A stretch of 64,000 nucleotides of DNA from an uncultured Aquimarina sp. (GTDB lineage: Bacteria > Bacteroidota > Bacteroidia > Flavobacteriales > Flavobacteriaceae). Positions 53,970 through 62,142 of this stretch are shown here, in pieces. Location: the NCBI GenBank assembly GCA_947500845.1, contig CANMTP010000010.1, forward strand, positions 88,564 to 152,563, given 5' to 3'. The notes below the pieces were generated by a model, which saw only the letters and a program-made list of their open reading frames with translations, had not been told where the DNA came from and ran no database searches. The position numbers and the translations under genes were made by a program. Position 1 is the stretch's first letter, and every line of letters starts with the position of its first letter.

Positions 53970-55241
53970 CTACTTAATTTTTTGAAATCTCTCCGGAATT
54001 GAATTTGAACCCAAGAACCCATCTTCAAACCTTGCTTCTAGACCACTCATATCCTCACTGATTTTCTCGTCCAACACCCGTGCATAAATTTGGGTGGTAC
54101 CTAAATGGCTATGTCCTAGTATTTTTGAGACCGTCTCAATGGGCACTCCATTTCTAAGGGTTACGGTTGTAGCAAACGTATGTCTCGCCATATGGAAGGT
54201 GAGATTTTTATTATTAATACCGCATGTATCTGCCACTTCCTTTAAATAACTGTTTAATTTTTGATTAGATATTCTTGGAAAGAGGTTATCATCTTCGCGT
54301 TTTGGATGGTTTTGGTATTGTTTTATGATTGGTAGGGTCGGTCCAATCAAGGGAAGCTTGAAGGTGTTCTTTGTTTTAAGTCTTTTGGTGCTTATCCAGT
54401 ATTTCCCATCTATTCCAATCACAATATTATCGTCAGTCAAATTCATTATGTCACAATAGGCAATCCCAGTATAGCAGCTAAAGACAAACAAGTCTTTCAC
54501 TATTCTGAGTCGCTCGATGTTCGTACGATACTCTTGAATGTCTTTGAGCTCTTCTAAGGTCAAAAACTCCCGCTCCTTTTTCTCCATTCTGACCCTGAAT
54601 TTTTGAAAGGGGTTCCGGTCTATCCATTCATTGTGAGCCGCCATCGTGGTCATTTTTCGCAAACGCTGAATATGTTTCATTGCGCCGTTATTCGAAAGCT
54701 TTCCGTGGTAATGTACCGGGTGCAGCTTGCGCAAGAATGTTTCAAACCCTACAATAAATCGATGGTCAAGAAGACACAACTTATAATCGTCACTTTTGTA
54801 TTGTTTTTTTACATACCTGAGAAGATATTTTTGGGTGGTTTTATAATGACTGATGGTCGCCTTACTTAGAAGATGTGCACAGTGAGTGTTGTGGTATTCA
54901 AATAGTCCCGTCAAGGTCATCTGGCTATCGTCTTCGCCAAAGTATTTGGCCTTGACCATCTGTGGCGTGATATAGGGCGTTGAGGAACGTAACTCCCGAT
55001 AGCATTGAAAAAGTTCGGATTCGACTTCTTTCAGATAACTGTTGATTTCTAGGGATTGTTTTGTACGACCTATTACTTTAGACGCCTTGCTATCCCACGT
55101 ATCTATTGGAATGGTGTACTTTAAGCTTAGGTTCACTCTCCTCGAATTAAGAGTGATTCGAGCGTAGATTTTTGCAGTGTTGTCATCCCTTCTGGCAGTA
55201 CTTATCCAGAAACTGATGGAAAATGTTGACCGAGTTCTCAT
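53970..55241 (-). CDS. Tyrosine recombinase/integrase of the tRNA-Val island
   Basis: The 423-residue integrase has an N-terminal arm-binding domain, a SAM-like core-binding domain (about 105-200) and the catalytic domain: CYTGIAYCDIMNL, KLPLIG, HMARHTFATTVTLRNGVPIETVSKILGH and TTQIYARVLDEKI with the Tyr nucleophile. The first catalytic Arg is missing at its usual place (TGIAY for TGLRx), as in Bacteroidota integrases related to IntDOT. It lies next to the right att site, as usual. A subterminal repeat and a 9-base inverted repeat (ATTCGGTTA/TAACCGAAT, 55321-55360) are upstream of it. Confidence 0.93.
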   Translation of the reverse strand: MRTRSTFSISFWISTARRDDNTAKIYARITLNSRRVNLSLKYTIPIDTWDSKASKVIGRTKQSLEINSYLKEVESELFQCYRELRSSTPYITPQMVKAKYFGEDDSQMTLTGLFEYHNTHCAHLLSKATISHYKTTQKYLLRYVKKQYKSDDYKLCLLDHRFIVGFETFLRKLHPVHYHGKLSNNGAMKHIQRLRKMTTMAAHNEWIDRNPFQKFRVRMEKKEREFLTLEELKDIQEYRTNIERLRIVKDLFVFSCYTGIAYCDIMNLTDDNIVIGIDGKYWISTKRLKTKNTFKLPLIGPTLPIIKQYQNHPKREDDNLFPRISNQKLNSYLKEVADTCGINNKNLTFHMARHTFATTVTLRNGVPIETVSKILGHSHLGTTQIYARVLDEKISEDMSGLEARFEDGFLGSNSIPERFQKIK

Positions 55242-55347
55242 AGGTTTTGTGTTAAATTGAACGAAAATTACCTACGAAAGTCAAATCTTAAATCACTGTA
55301 ATATAGTTAATTACATACTTATTCGGTTAACACTTTTAAAGAAATTT

Positions 55348-55368
55348 TTACTAACCGAATTACAGACC
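55348..55368 (+). repeat. Subterminal direct repeat, right copy
   Basis: Same 21 bases as 42727-42747, including CTAACCGAATTACAGACC. The bases TAACCGAAT inside it are the inverted partner of ATTCGGTTA at 55321-55329. Confidence 0.8.
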
Positions 55369-55411
55369 AAAACACCCCATTTTATATGATATCAAATGAT
55401 ATCCTAAAAAA

Positions 55412-55455
55412 TACAAAACCTTGCAAATCAATAAGATATGCAAGGTTTTATTTTC
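55412..55455 (-). terminator. Element-supplied terminator for tRNA-Val
   Basis: An 11-base-pair stem AAAACCTTGCA/TGCAAGGTTTT (55415-55425 and 55439-55449) between the tRNA 3' end and the island; on the minus strand it ends in a T-rich run. It replaces the original terminator now at 42626-42654. Confidence 0.7.
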
Positions 55456-55470
55456 GTTTAGACTTTAAAA

Positions 55471-55493
55471 GTGGGCGCGAAGGGATTCGAACC
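55471..55493. repeat. attR: 23-bp core in the 3' end of tRNA-Val
   Basis: Identical to 42655-42677. It starts one base beyond the tRNA discriminator base and ends in the T loop, so integration restores the tRNA. Confidence 0.92.
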
Positions 55494-55546
55494 CCTGACC
55501 CCTTGGGTGTAAACCAAGTGCTCTGAACCAACTGAGCTACGCGCCC
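55472..55546 (-). tRNA. tRNA-Val(TAC)
   Basis: The 75-base tRNA on the minus strand: acceptor GGGCGCG/CGCGCCC with discriminator A, D arm GCTC...GAGC, anticodon stem CTTGG/CCAAG with loop TTTACAC (anticodon TAC, for GTA valine codons), T arm AGGGGTTCGAATCCCT. The CCA end is not encoded. It is the integration target of the island. Confidence 0.96.
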
Positions 55547-55616
55547 GCTATCTTGCGATTGCGGATGCAAATATAAGACAGTTTTATAGTCTACCAAAAG
55601 AATTTTAAAGAAAAAA

Positions 55617-56834
55617 TTAAATTATTTCTGCCACCACAAACGTACTTCCTCCAACGTATATCAAATCTTCACTTGTAGCTTCTTGTAAAGCAGCATTATA
55701 TGCTTCTTTTACAGAATTATAATCCTTTCCTTTTAAATTATAATTTTCTGATTTCTCTCTCAGTTTTTTTTCATCTAACCCCCTAGGAATATCTGGTTTT
55801 GCAAAATAATATGCGGCCGTATTTGGAAAAAGTAATAAAATAGCATCCAAATCTTTATCATTTACTACTCCCAAGACAATATGAAGCTTCTCGTATGTTT
55901 CTTCTGATAATTGATTTAAAACCATTTTTAATCCATCTGTATTATGAGCTGTATCACAAATTACCTTAGGTTTATTTTGTAAAATTTGCCACCTACCTAA
56001 TATACCTGTATTTGTAGTTACGTGATTAAGACCGTTTTGAATAGCCTTTTCGCTTATAATCCAACTTTTACTCTTTAAAACCGAAATTGTTTGTAAAACC
56101 GTTCTTATATTCTCTTTCTGATAGGTTCCCTTTAAATCTGAAGTATATAATGCTCCTTGATATGCAGAAGCAAAGTATAGATCGCTATTACAAGCTTTTG
56201 CTTTTTTAGTAAATACTTTTTTCGTCTCGGGAGTTGTTCTACCAATTATTATTGGTATATTATTTTTAATAATCCCTGCTTTTTCAGTCGCTATTTTAGA
56301 TAAGGTATCCCCCAAAAACTCTGTATGATCTAGGCCTATATTAGTAATTACTGAAACCTCTGGCCTTATAATATTAGTTGAATCCAACCTTCCCCCTAAA
56401 CCAACTTCAATTACAGCAATATCAACCTTAAATTCTGAAAAATATTGAAATGCCATTCCTACCGTCATTTCAAAAAAAGATAAATGATTCTCCTCAAAAT
56501 ATGATTGGTGATCATTTATAAAATTAATAACGTACTTCTTTGATATTTCTTTACCATTAATTCGAATTCGCTCTCTAAAATCTTTTAAATGCGGAGAAGT
56601 GTATAAGCCAACTTTATAACCTGCTTCTTGAAGAATAGAGGCAAGCATGTGACTTGTAGAACCTTTTCCATTGGTTCCTGCCACGTGGATACTTTTAAAA
56701 TCATCCTGAGGATCTCCAAGATATTTTGCGAATTGAATTGTATTGTTCAAGTCAATTTTATAAGCACTTGCTCCTTGACGTTGATACATTGGTAGTTGAG
56801 TAAACATCCAATCCAAGGTTTCCCTATAATTCAT
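55617..56834 (-). CDS. folC: Bifunctional folylpolyglutamate/dihydrofolate synthase
   Basis: The 405-residue Mur-ligase-like enzyme has HVAGTNGKGSTSHMLASIL (ATP site, 51-69), YTSPHLKDFRERIRING, AVIEVGLGGRLDSTN and VICDTAHNTDGLKMVL. It makes dihydrofolate from dihydropteroate and adds glutamates to folate. It is the last gene of the exbB-exbD-tonB-folC run, eight bases from tonB. Confidence 0.95.
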   Translation of the reverse strand: MNYRETLDWMFTQLPMYQRQGASAYKIDLNNTIQFAKYLGDPQDDFKSIHVAGTNGKGSTSHMLASILQEAGYKVGLYTSPHLKDFRERIRINGKEISKKYVINFINDHQSYFEENHLSFFEMTVGMAFQYFSEFKVDIAVIEVGLGGRLDSTNIIRPEVSVITNIGLDHTEFLGDTLSKIATEKAGIIKNNIPIIIGRTTPETKKVFTKKAKACNSDLYFASAYQGALYTSDLKGTYQKENIRTVLQTISVLKSKSWIISEKAIQNGLNHVTTNTGILGRWQILQNKPKVICDTAHNTDGLKMVLNQLSEETYEKLHIVLGVVNDKDLDAILLLFPNTAAYYFAKPDIPRGLDEKKLREKSENYNLKGKDYNSVKEAYNAALQEATSEDLIYVGGSTFVVAEII

Positions 56835-56842
56835 GTACTATA

Positions 56843-57739
56843 CTATTCGGAAAGTTTAAACTGATAAATTATTTCTCCTATTTGTTTTAAAGGGGCATTA
56901 GAGTCACTATTAAATTTGGTTGCTAATGCGGCTCTTTTTGCCGGTTCCATTAAACATGAAGTTCTATTGGTAGTTCCTTTCATTCCGGGAGTAGCCTTTA
57001 CCACTTTACCATCTTGATTCACTTCTATTTTTACCACCACAATACCAGACTCATTGCAATCCTGAACGAATTTTTCTTTATTAAGTGCTTTGCGACCTCC
57101 TAATCGATAATTTCCGTCTCCATCTAGTCCTTTACCGTTTCCATAATATGATTTAGTATTAAGGTCTCCATTGGGACTTCCTTTATCGCCTGATGACCTA
57201 TCGTTGCCTTCTCCACCATTAGCCTTACCGTCATTTTTGGGGCCATTTGAAAAGCTATTTAAGATATCCAAAGTAGATTTATCTGGTTTTGGGTCAGGCT
57301 TCTTTTCTTCGACCTTCTCTTTAGGTTTTTCTTCTACGGGGTTTTTTACCGGTTTTTTTACTGTAGTATTTTCTGGCTTCTTTTTAGGTTTCTCTACCTT
57401 TTTTTTCAGTTCCTTCTTTGGCTTTTTATCAATTACTGGCGCATCTTCAGTATCCTGGGTAACTACCTCTTCTTTAATCTCTGTAGACTCTTCCTGAGTC
57501 TCAGGAGGCACTTGAGCAGATTCTGGAGTAGTATTCTTGGGAGATGTTTTGATCGGCTTATTGGGTTGAACCTTACCTGACCCTGTAGCTGTAGTTCCAA
57601 AGTTTACTGCAATTCCGCTTTCTTCCTCCGGAACGATATAGCTTAGACTTAGATAGAATAATAATAAGATAATCCCTACGTGCAAAAATATCGTTAGCAC
57701 AAATGATTTTCTCTTATGTTTCGTATCTAATTTAAGCAT
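56843..57739 (-). CDS. TonB-family energy transducer
   Basis: The 298-residue protein (start ATG 57739, two bases after the exbD stop) has one N-terminal membrane helix (FVLTIFLHVGIILLLFYLSL), a long Lys/Pro/Glu-rich periplasmic linker (about 65-165) and a C-terminal domain with KIEVNQDGKVVKATPGMKG. A Cys pair (QDCNES, RTSCLMEP) marks the C-terminal domain. With ExbB and ExbD it passes proton-motive energy to outer-membrane receptors. Confidence 0.9.
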   Translation of the reverse strand: MLKLDTKHKRKSFVLTIFLHVGIILLLFYLSLSYIVPEEESGIAVNFGTTATGSGKVQPNKPIKTSPKNTTPESAQVPPETQEESTEIKEEVVTQDTEDAPVIDKKPKKELKKKVEKPKKKPENTTVKKPVKNPVEEKPKEKVEEKKPDPKPDKSTLDILNSFSNGPKNDGKANGGEGNDRSSGDKGSPNGDLNTKSYYGNGKGLDGDGNYRLGGRKALNKEKFVQDCNESGIVVVKIEVNQDGKVVKATPGMKGTTNRTSCLMEPAKRAALATKFNSDSNAPLKQIGEIIYQFKLSE

Positions 57740-57741
57740 AA

Positions 57742-58134
57742 TCAATCTGGTTTCACAGCTAGTATAACTTTATATTTATTTCGATTTGCAATATCCATTA
57801 CCCCTACGGCTTTTTCGATGGGTACTCCTTCTTCTGCTCGCAAAATAATAGTAGGCTCATTTTGTCCCCGTAATCTAGACACTAATGTTGACTCTAGTCT
57901 ACTTTGACTAATCCGTTCATCATCTACATAATATTGGAGCTTATTGGTAATACTCACTGATATATTTTGCACATTTGAACTTTTACCTTTGGCTTTCGGC
58001 AGTATTAAATCCAACGCTTCCGGCGTAATTGCAGGAGAAGTAAGTAAAAAGAATACCAATAACAGAAATACAATATCTGTCATAGATGACATACTAAATT
58101 CCGGACTAACTTTATTTCTTCCTCTTAGATTCAT
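57742..58134 (-). CDS. exbD: ExbD/TolR-family biopolymer transporter
   Basis: The 130-residue protein has the membrane helix MTDIVFLLLVFFLLTSPA with the conserved Asp that carries protons, and a short periplasmic domain ending YKVILAVKPD. It starts just after exbB and ends just before tonB; tightly coupled. Confidence 0.94.
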   Translation of the reverse strand: MNLRGRNKVSPEFSMSSMTDIVFLLLVFFLLTSPAITPEALDLILPKAKGKSSNVQNISVSITNKLQYYVDDERISQSRLESTLVSRLRGQNEPTIILRAEEGVPIEKAVGVMDIANRNKYKVILAVKPD

Positions 58135-58135
58135 A

Positions 58136-58837
58136 TCAAGCGGGTTCGTTTAATAAATCAAGGAAATCAACGGCATTGGCTTCCATGCTATGAATTACCT
58201 TATCAGTACGTACAACTAAATGGTTATATCCTATATACGCTACAATACCTACAACTAATCCTCCGACGGTTGTTGTCATCGCAGTATAAATTCCTTCAGC
58301 CAAAACTCCCATATCTGCGGTTCCCGAACTGGATGCCAGATTATGAAATGCTATAATCATTCCAATTACCGTTCCTAAGAAACCAATCATAGGCGCAGCA
58401 CCAGCAACGGTAGCCAAAATACTTACATTTTTTTCAAGTTTATAAACCTCGAGTCTACCTGCATTCTCTATCGCTTTATTAATATCTTCTAAAGAATGTC
58501 CGATTCTTGAAATTCCTTTTTCGGTTAATCTGGCTACTGGATTATTGGTTTGTGCACATAAGATTTTTGCTGCTTCAATTTTTCCACTTGCCACATTATC
58601 TCTTATTTTACTCATAAAGCTTTCATCATATTTTGATGCTGCTTTTATGGCAAAAAGCCTTTCAAAATAAATATAAACAGCTACAAAAAGCAATACGAAT
58701 AGAATAGAAATAATAACTACTGCACCTGTTCCTCCGCTAAACAACAGATCCATTATAGATAGTGACTTTTGTTCAACTTCTGGGTCAATTTCTTTGGTGT
58801 TTTGGGCTATAGCACCAAGCATAGATAAATACATCAT
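58136..58837 (-). CDS. exbB: ExbB/TolQ-family proton channel protein
   Basis: The 233-residue protein has three membrane helices: one at about 34-55 (TGAVVIISILFVLLFVAVYIY), one in VAGAAPMIGFLGTVIGMIIAF and one in MTTTVGGLVVGIVAYIGYN, the MotA/TolQ/ExbB signature. The N-terminal 25 residues look like a signal-like segment. A 14-base palindrome lies 21 bases upstream of the start codon. Confidence 0.94.
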   Translation of the reverse strand: MMYLSMLGAIAQNTKEIDPEVEQKSLSIMDLLFSGGTGAVVIISILFVLLFVAVYIYFERLFAIKAASKYDESFMSKIRDNVASGKIEAAKILCAQTNNPVARLTEKGISRIGHSLEDINKAIENAGRLEVYKLEKNVSILATVAGAAPMIGFLGTVIGMIIAFHNLASSSGTADMGVLAEGIYTAMTTTVGGLVVGIVAYIGYNHLVVRTDKVIHSMEANAVDFLDLLNEPA

Positions 58838-58857
58838 TTTGATTTTGTTAATTTAGT

Positions 58858-58871
58858 GTTAGTATACTAAC
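58858..58871. promoter_or_regulatory. 14-bp palindrome upstream of exbB
   Basis: GTTAGTATACTAAC is a perfect inverted repeat 21 bases before the exbB start codon, where an operator would overlap the leader or promoter of the exbBD-tonB-folC run. Confidence 0.4.
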
Positions 58872-58904
58872 GTTATTTCTGTAGGTTAAGTATATAATTT
58901 CTTC

Positions 58905-60431
58905 TTATAGGACATATATTATTCCCAATAAACCTGCTACTCCTAACACGATTGTATAAGGCAATGCCATTTTAACCATCTTGGTATATGACAACCCTAT
59001 AAGCGGTGCCAAAGAAGAGGTTAGTAAAAATAAGAACGCTGCCTGACCATTAGGTGTTGCAACACTTGGTAAATTTGTTCCTGTATTAATTGCTATTGCT
59101 AATTTTTCAAACTGTTCCCTTGATATTGCACCGCTATCAAAGGCTTGTTTAACTTCTCCTATATACACTGTAGCGACAAAAACATTGTCACTTATCATGG
59201 ATAATACTCCATTCGCTGCATAAAACATTGCTGGCTGGTCTTCGGGCTTTAACGTTAGTGCCCAATCAATTATAGGAGTAAAAAGATGTTGATCGTGAAT
59301 CATCGCAACGATCACAAAAAATACGACTAGCAAACCGGTAAATGGCAGCGCCTCTTCAAAAGCAGGTCCTAATTGATGCTCATCGGTAATCCCCATAAAT
59401 GCAGTTTGAACTATAATTAAGGCCAATCCTATAAATCCAACTGGAGCAAGGTGCAGTGCCAGACCCACGATAAGAAGTATTGCCGATACTGCTTGTATGA
59501 TTAATCCATATTTTGATTGATCAGATCTATTTGCATCTTCTTCTTCGGTATAACTTTCTATAATTCTACGTGCTACTTCTGGTAATTTTGCTCCAAATCC
59601 AAAAGTTCCTGTGGCCTCTAAAATTACAGTAGTCACCAATCCCGCTGCTAAAACCGGCAGTGTGATTGGTGCCATATTCAAAAAGAATTGAATAAAATCC
59701 CATCCCATTCTCTCTCCGATCAATAGGTTTTGTGGTTCTCCTACCAAAGTACAAACACCGCCAAGCGCTGTACCTACCACACCATGCATAACCAGGCTGC
59801 GTAGAAAACTTCTAAATTGCTCCAGGGTTTCTCCACTTAATTCTTTCCTGTCAAGCACCCCACTCTCATCATAGTCACCAGAACCCGAATGAATTTTATG
59901 ATAGACTCCATAAAAACCTACCGCAACACTAATCAAAACAGCAGTTACCGTTAGTGCGTCCAAAAATGCCGAAAGTACAGCTGACAAAAACACAAATAGT
60001 AAAGATAAAACCATTTTAGATTTGATTTTAGTGAATACTTTACTAAAAATGTACATTAATAAAGGTTTCATAAAATAAATACCTGCTACCATGAAGACTA
60101 ACAACAGTATTACTTCTAAGTTTTGTTCGACTTCGAGCAACACCCCCCCTTTAATTCCTTTTCCTGATTCATCGTACACAATTTTTCCATGATCTAATTT
60201 ATACATAGGATGAGTCAATCCTAATACCAAAGCTTGTATAGCCAATATCCCTCCTGACTGCAAAGGATAACACTTTAAAGCCATTGCCAGTGTAAAAATA
60301 AATTCCCCAATAAATAACCACGCTGTTACTGTTGGTCCTAAAATATATAAAGAAAATACATTGAAAATTAAAAATCCGATCATCACGGTTTTGAACCATT
60401 TCGGACTACTACCTAGAAAATACTTGAACAT
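58905..60431 (-). CDS. nhaB: Na+/H+ antiporter NhaB
   Basis: The 508-residue protein resembles NhaB throughout: [75 protein letters not shown] and [31 protein letters not shown]. About 12 membrane helices. It exports sodium in exchange for protons, as expected for a marine bacterium. It stands between exbB and the dehydrogenase gene on the same strand, spaced 67 and 27 bases. Confidence 0.94.
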   Translation of the reverse strand: MFKYFLGSSPKWFKTVMIGFLIFNVFSLYILGPTVTAWLFIGEFIFTLAMALKCYPLQSGGILAIQALVLGLTHPMYKLDHGKIVYDESGKGIKGGVLLEVEQNLEVILLLVFMVAGIYFMKPLLMYIFSKVFTKIKSKMVLSLLFVFLSAVLSAFLDALTVTAVLISVAVGFYGVYHKIHSGSGDYDESGVLDRKELSGETLEQFRSFLRSLVMHGVVGTALGGVCTLVGEPQNLLIGERMGWDFIQFFLNMAPITLPVLAAGLVTTVILEATGTFGFGAKLPEVARRIIESYTEEEDANRSDQSKYGLIIQAVSAILLIVGLALHLAPVGFIGLALIIVQTAFMGITDEHQLGPAFEEALPFTGLLVVFFVIVAMIHDQHLFTPIIDWALTLKPEDQPAMFYAANGVLSMISDNVFVATVYIGEVKQAFDSGAISREQFEKLAIAINTGTNLPSVATPNGQAAFLFLLTSSLAPLIGLSYTKMVKMALPYTIVLGVAGLLGIIYVL

Positions 60432-60458
60432 AGTTTGTACTTGGTTATACGATTAATA

Positions 60459-61685
60459 TCATAACAACTGTTTAAGAGCAATCTCAAATGCTGTCTTACT
60501 TATATTAGTTTTTGTTTGATTGTTATTATAAGTGTTTTGAATCGCTTTTTTTATTGTTTCTGAAGTATCCATAAAAATGGCTTCGTCTGTCATTTGCACT
60601 CTTCGTTCCATAAAATACGAAAAAACTCTTGCCATTCCACAATTAGAAATAAAATCCGGAATCAGACTCACTCTTTCATCAGTATACTCCATTATGGGAC
60701 CAAAGAATATTTCTTCATCTGCAAAAGGAACATTAGCCCCACAAGATATCACTTCTAAACCAGCATTTATCATCTGAGTAATCTGATCTTTGGTTATCAA
60801 TCGAGATGCTGCACAAGGAACAAAGATCTCAGTAGGTAGAGACCAAATCTTTTCATTCAATTCTTTAAACGGAATTAATGTTTCACTGTAGAGTTTGTTT
60901 CCTTTTTTATTTAAATATAAATTTTTTATTTCGTTAAATGAAAATCCATCTTCTTTAATTAGTCCTCCGGCGTGATCAATAATTCCAACAACCTTTACTC
61001 CCATTTCAGAAAGATAATATGCTGCTGCAGAGCCAACATTGCCGAAACCTTGTATCACAGCTCTTTTTCCCTTTATACGACCATCATATATATCATAATA
61101 ATGCCGAACAGCTTCAGCAACTCCGTATCCAGTTATCATATCGGCTACGGTATACTTGCGGGAAACATCTGGTGAGAACATGGTATTCTCTAAAACCTTG
61201 ATAACCCCTTGTCTTAATTGCCCTATTCTATTGATCTTATCTGCCTCTGTTGGCTGAAAATGACCATTAAATACACCTTCTTGAGGATGCCAAACTCCGC
61301 ATTCTTCAGTGATCGGAATAACTTCATTAATTTCATCTACATTAAGATCTCCTCCCGTTCCGTAATAACTTTTCAATAATGGAGACACGGCTTTATACCA
61401 ACGTCTAAGAACATCTTTCTTTCTTGGATCATTGGGGTCAAAATTAATCCCTGATTTGGCTCCACCTATTTCCGGACCTGACACTGTAAATTTAACCTCC
61501 ATTGTTTTGGCTAGAGAAAGAACCTCATTCATATCCAATCCCAACCGCATTCTTGTACCGCCCCCTGCTGCACCACCTCTTAAAGAATTAATCACCGTCC
61601 AGCCTTCTGCTTCAGTTTCAGAATCTTTCCAATTAAAAATTATCTCTGGTGCTTTATTTTCGTATTTTTTTAATAAATCTTTCAT
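60459..61685 (-). CDS. Glu/Leu/Phe/Val dehydrogenase
   Basis: The 408-residue protein has the substrate-binding segment LRGGAAGGGTRMRLG and GGAKSGINFDPNDP (catalytic Lys), DLNVDE, and the Rossmann domain VIQGFGNVGSAAAYYLSEMG; AASRLITKDQ and the C-terminal DFISNCGMARVFSYFMERR complete it. Substrate could be Glu or a branched-chain amino acid; not decidable from reading alone. A possible leader terminator is upstream at 61763-61789. Confidence 0.92.
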   Translation of the reverse strand: MKDLLKKYENKAPEIIFNWKDSETEAEGWTVINSLRGGAAGGGTRMRLGLDMNEVLSLAKTMEVKFTVSGPEIGGAKSGINFDPNDPRKKDVLRRWYKAVSPLLKSYYGTGGDLNVDEINEVIPITEECGVWHPQEGVFNGHFQPTEADKINRIGQLRQGVIKVLENTMFSPDVSRKYTVADMITGYGVAEAVRHYYDIYDGRIKGKRAVIQGFGNVGSAAAYYLSEMGVKVVGIIDHAGGLIKEDGFSFNEIKNLYLNKKGNKLYSETLIPFKELNEKIWSLPTEIFVPCAASRLITKDQITQMINAGLEVISCGANVPFADEEIFFGPIMEYTDERVSLIPDFISNCGMARVFSYFMERRVQMTDEAIFMDTSETIKKAIQNTYNNNQTKTNISKTAFEIALKQLL

Positions 61686-61762
61686 TTATAAAATTTCAAC
61701 TCATTTAATAAATAATTCTCTGTTTTAAACAATTATAAAAATTGTTTCTATATGTCCTAATT

Positions 61763-61789
61763 AAAAAATAATCCTCCCAAAAGGAGGTT
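61763..61789 (-). terminator. Terminator-like hairpin in the dehydrogenase leader
   Basis: Stem CCTCC/GGAGG extended by A-T pairs, loop TTTTG, followed on the minus strand by ATTTTTT, 78 bases before the start codon. A four-codon minus-strand frame ATG-ACT-CAA-CTC-TAA (61802-61788) ends inside it. It could be an attenuator or the end of a small RNA. Confidence 0.45.
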
Positions 61790-62041
61790 AGAGTTGAGTC
61801 ATATGACAGGGGTATTGCAATATATCAAAATAATAGTCAAAAAGTATTCTCACAAATATAAAAAACTAAATATGGCAAAAGCCTAAATAAAATAAAATTA
61901 TTACAACTAAAATTGTCTTTTTTTTGATAGTTATCTAGGAGATTTATTGTCATTCTGAAACAAAAAATATTATATCCCTGACCTGTAAAAAATGATTGTG
62001 TCAAAAAATAAAAAAAACAGTAAAACTATCATATTATCACT

Positions 62042-62049
62042 TATATTTG
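62042..62049 (+). promoter_or_regulatory. -7 element of the acyl-CoA dehydrogenase promoter
   Basis: TATATTTG matches TAnnTTTG exactly; it predicts a leader of roughly 88 bases. Confidence 0.5.
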
Positions 62050-62142
62050 TAAGATTAATAAAAATACCTGGGTTATCCCGATTTATTTTCATCAAAAAGT
62101 ACGAATTGCGTGTTATGCGCGCACAGTAAATAATAGTAAAAT

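Larger units (their letters stand above)
42655..55493. mobile_element. Genomic island integrated in tRNA-Val(TAC)
   Basis: About 12.8 kb between 23-bp direct repeats of the tRNA 3' end. The integrase gene lies next to the intact tRNA (right), the orphan tRNA 3' end and the tRNA's terminator at the left. Subterminal 18-21-bp repeats occur inside both ends. Gene content: O-antigen-ligase/esterase fusion, five exported proteins, a pseudogene field, a BfmA/BtgA-type mobilization gene and the integrase. No relaxase, replication protein or conjugation genes are visible, so it is at most mobilizable in trans or already immobile. Confidence 0.88.
61686..62142. other. Control region between the dehydrogenase and acyl-CoA dehydrogenase genes
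   Basis: About 457 bases, very AT-rich. It holds a minus-strand terminator-like hairpin (61763-61789) in what would be the dehydrogenase leader, and a plus-strand -7 element (62042-62049). No gene seen. Confidence 0.5.

Noticed and set aside
57171..57497. Ser/Phe/Gly-rich frame on the plus strand
   Set aside because: Reverse of the Lys/Pro-rich linker of TonB, a known source of false frames.
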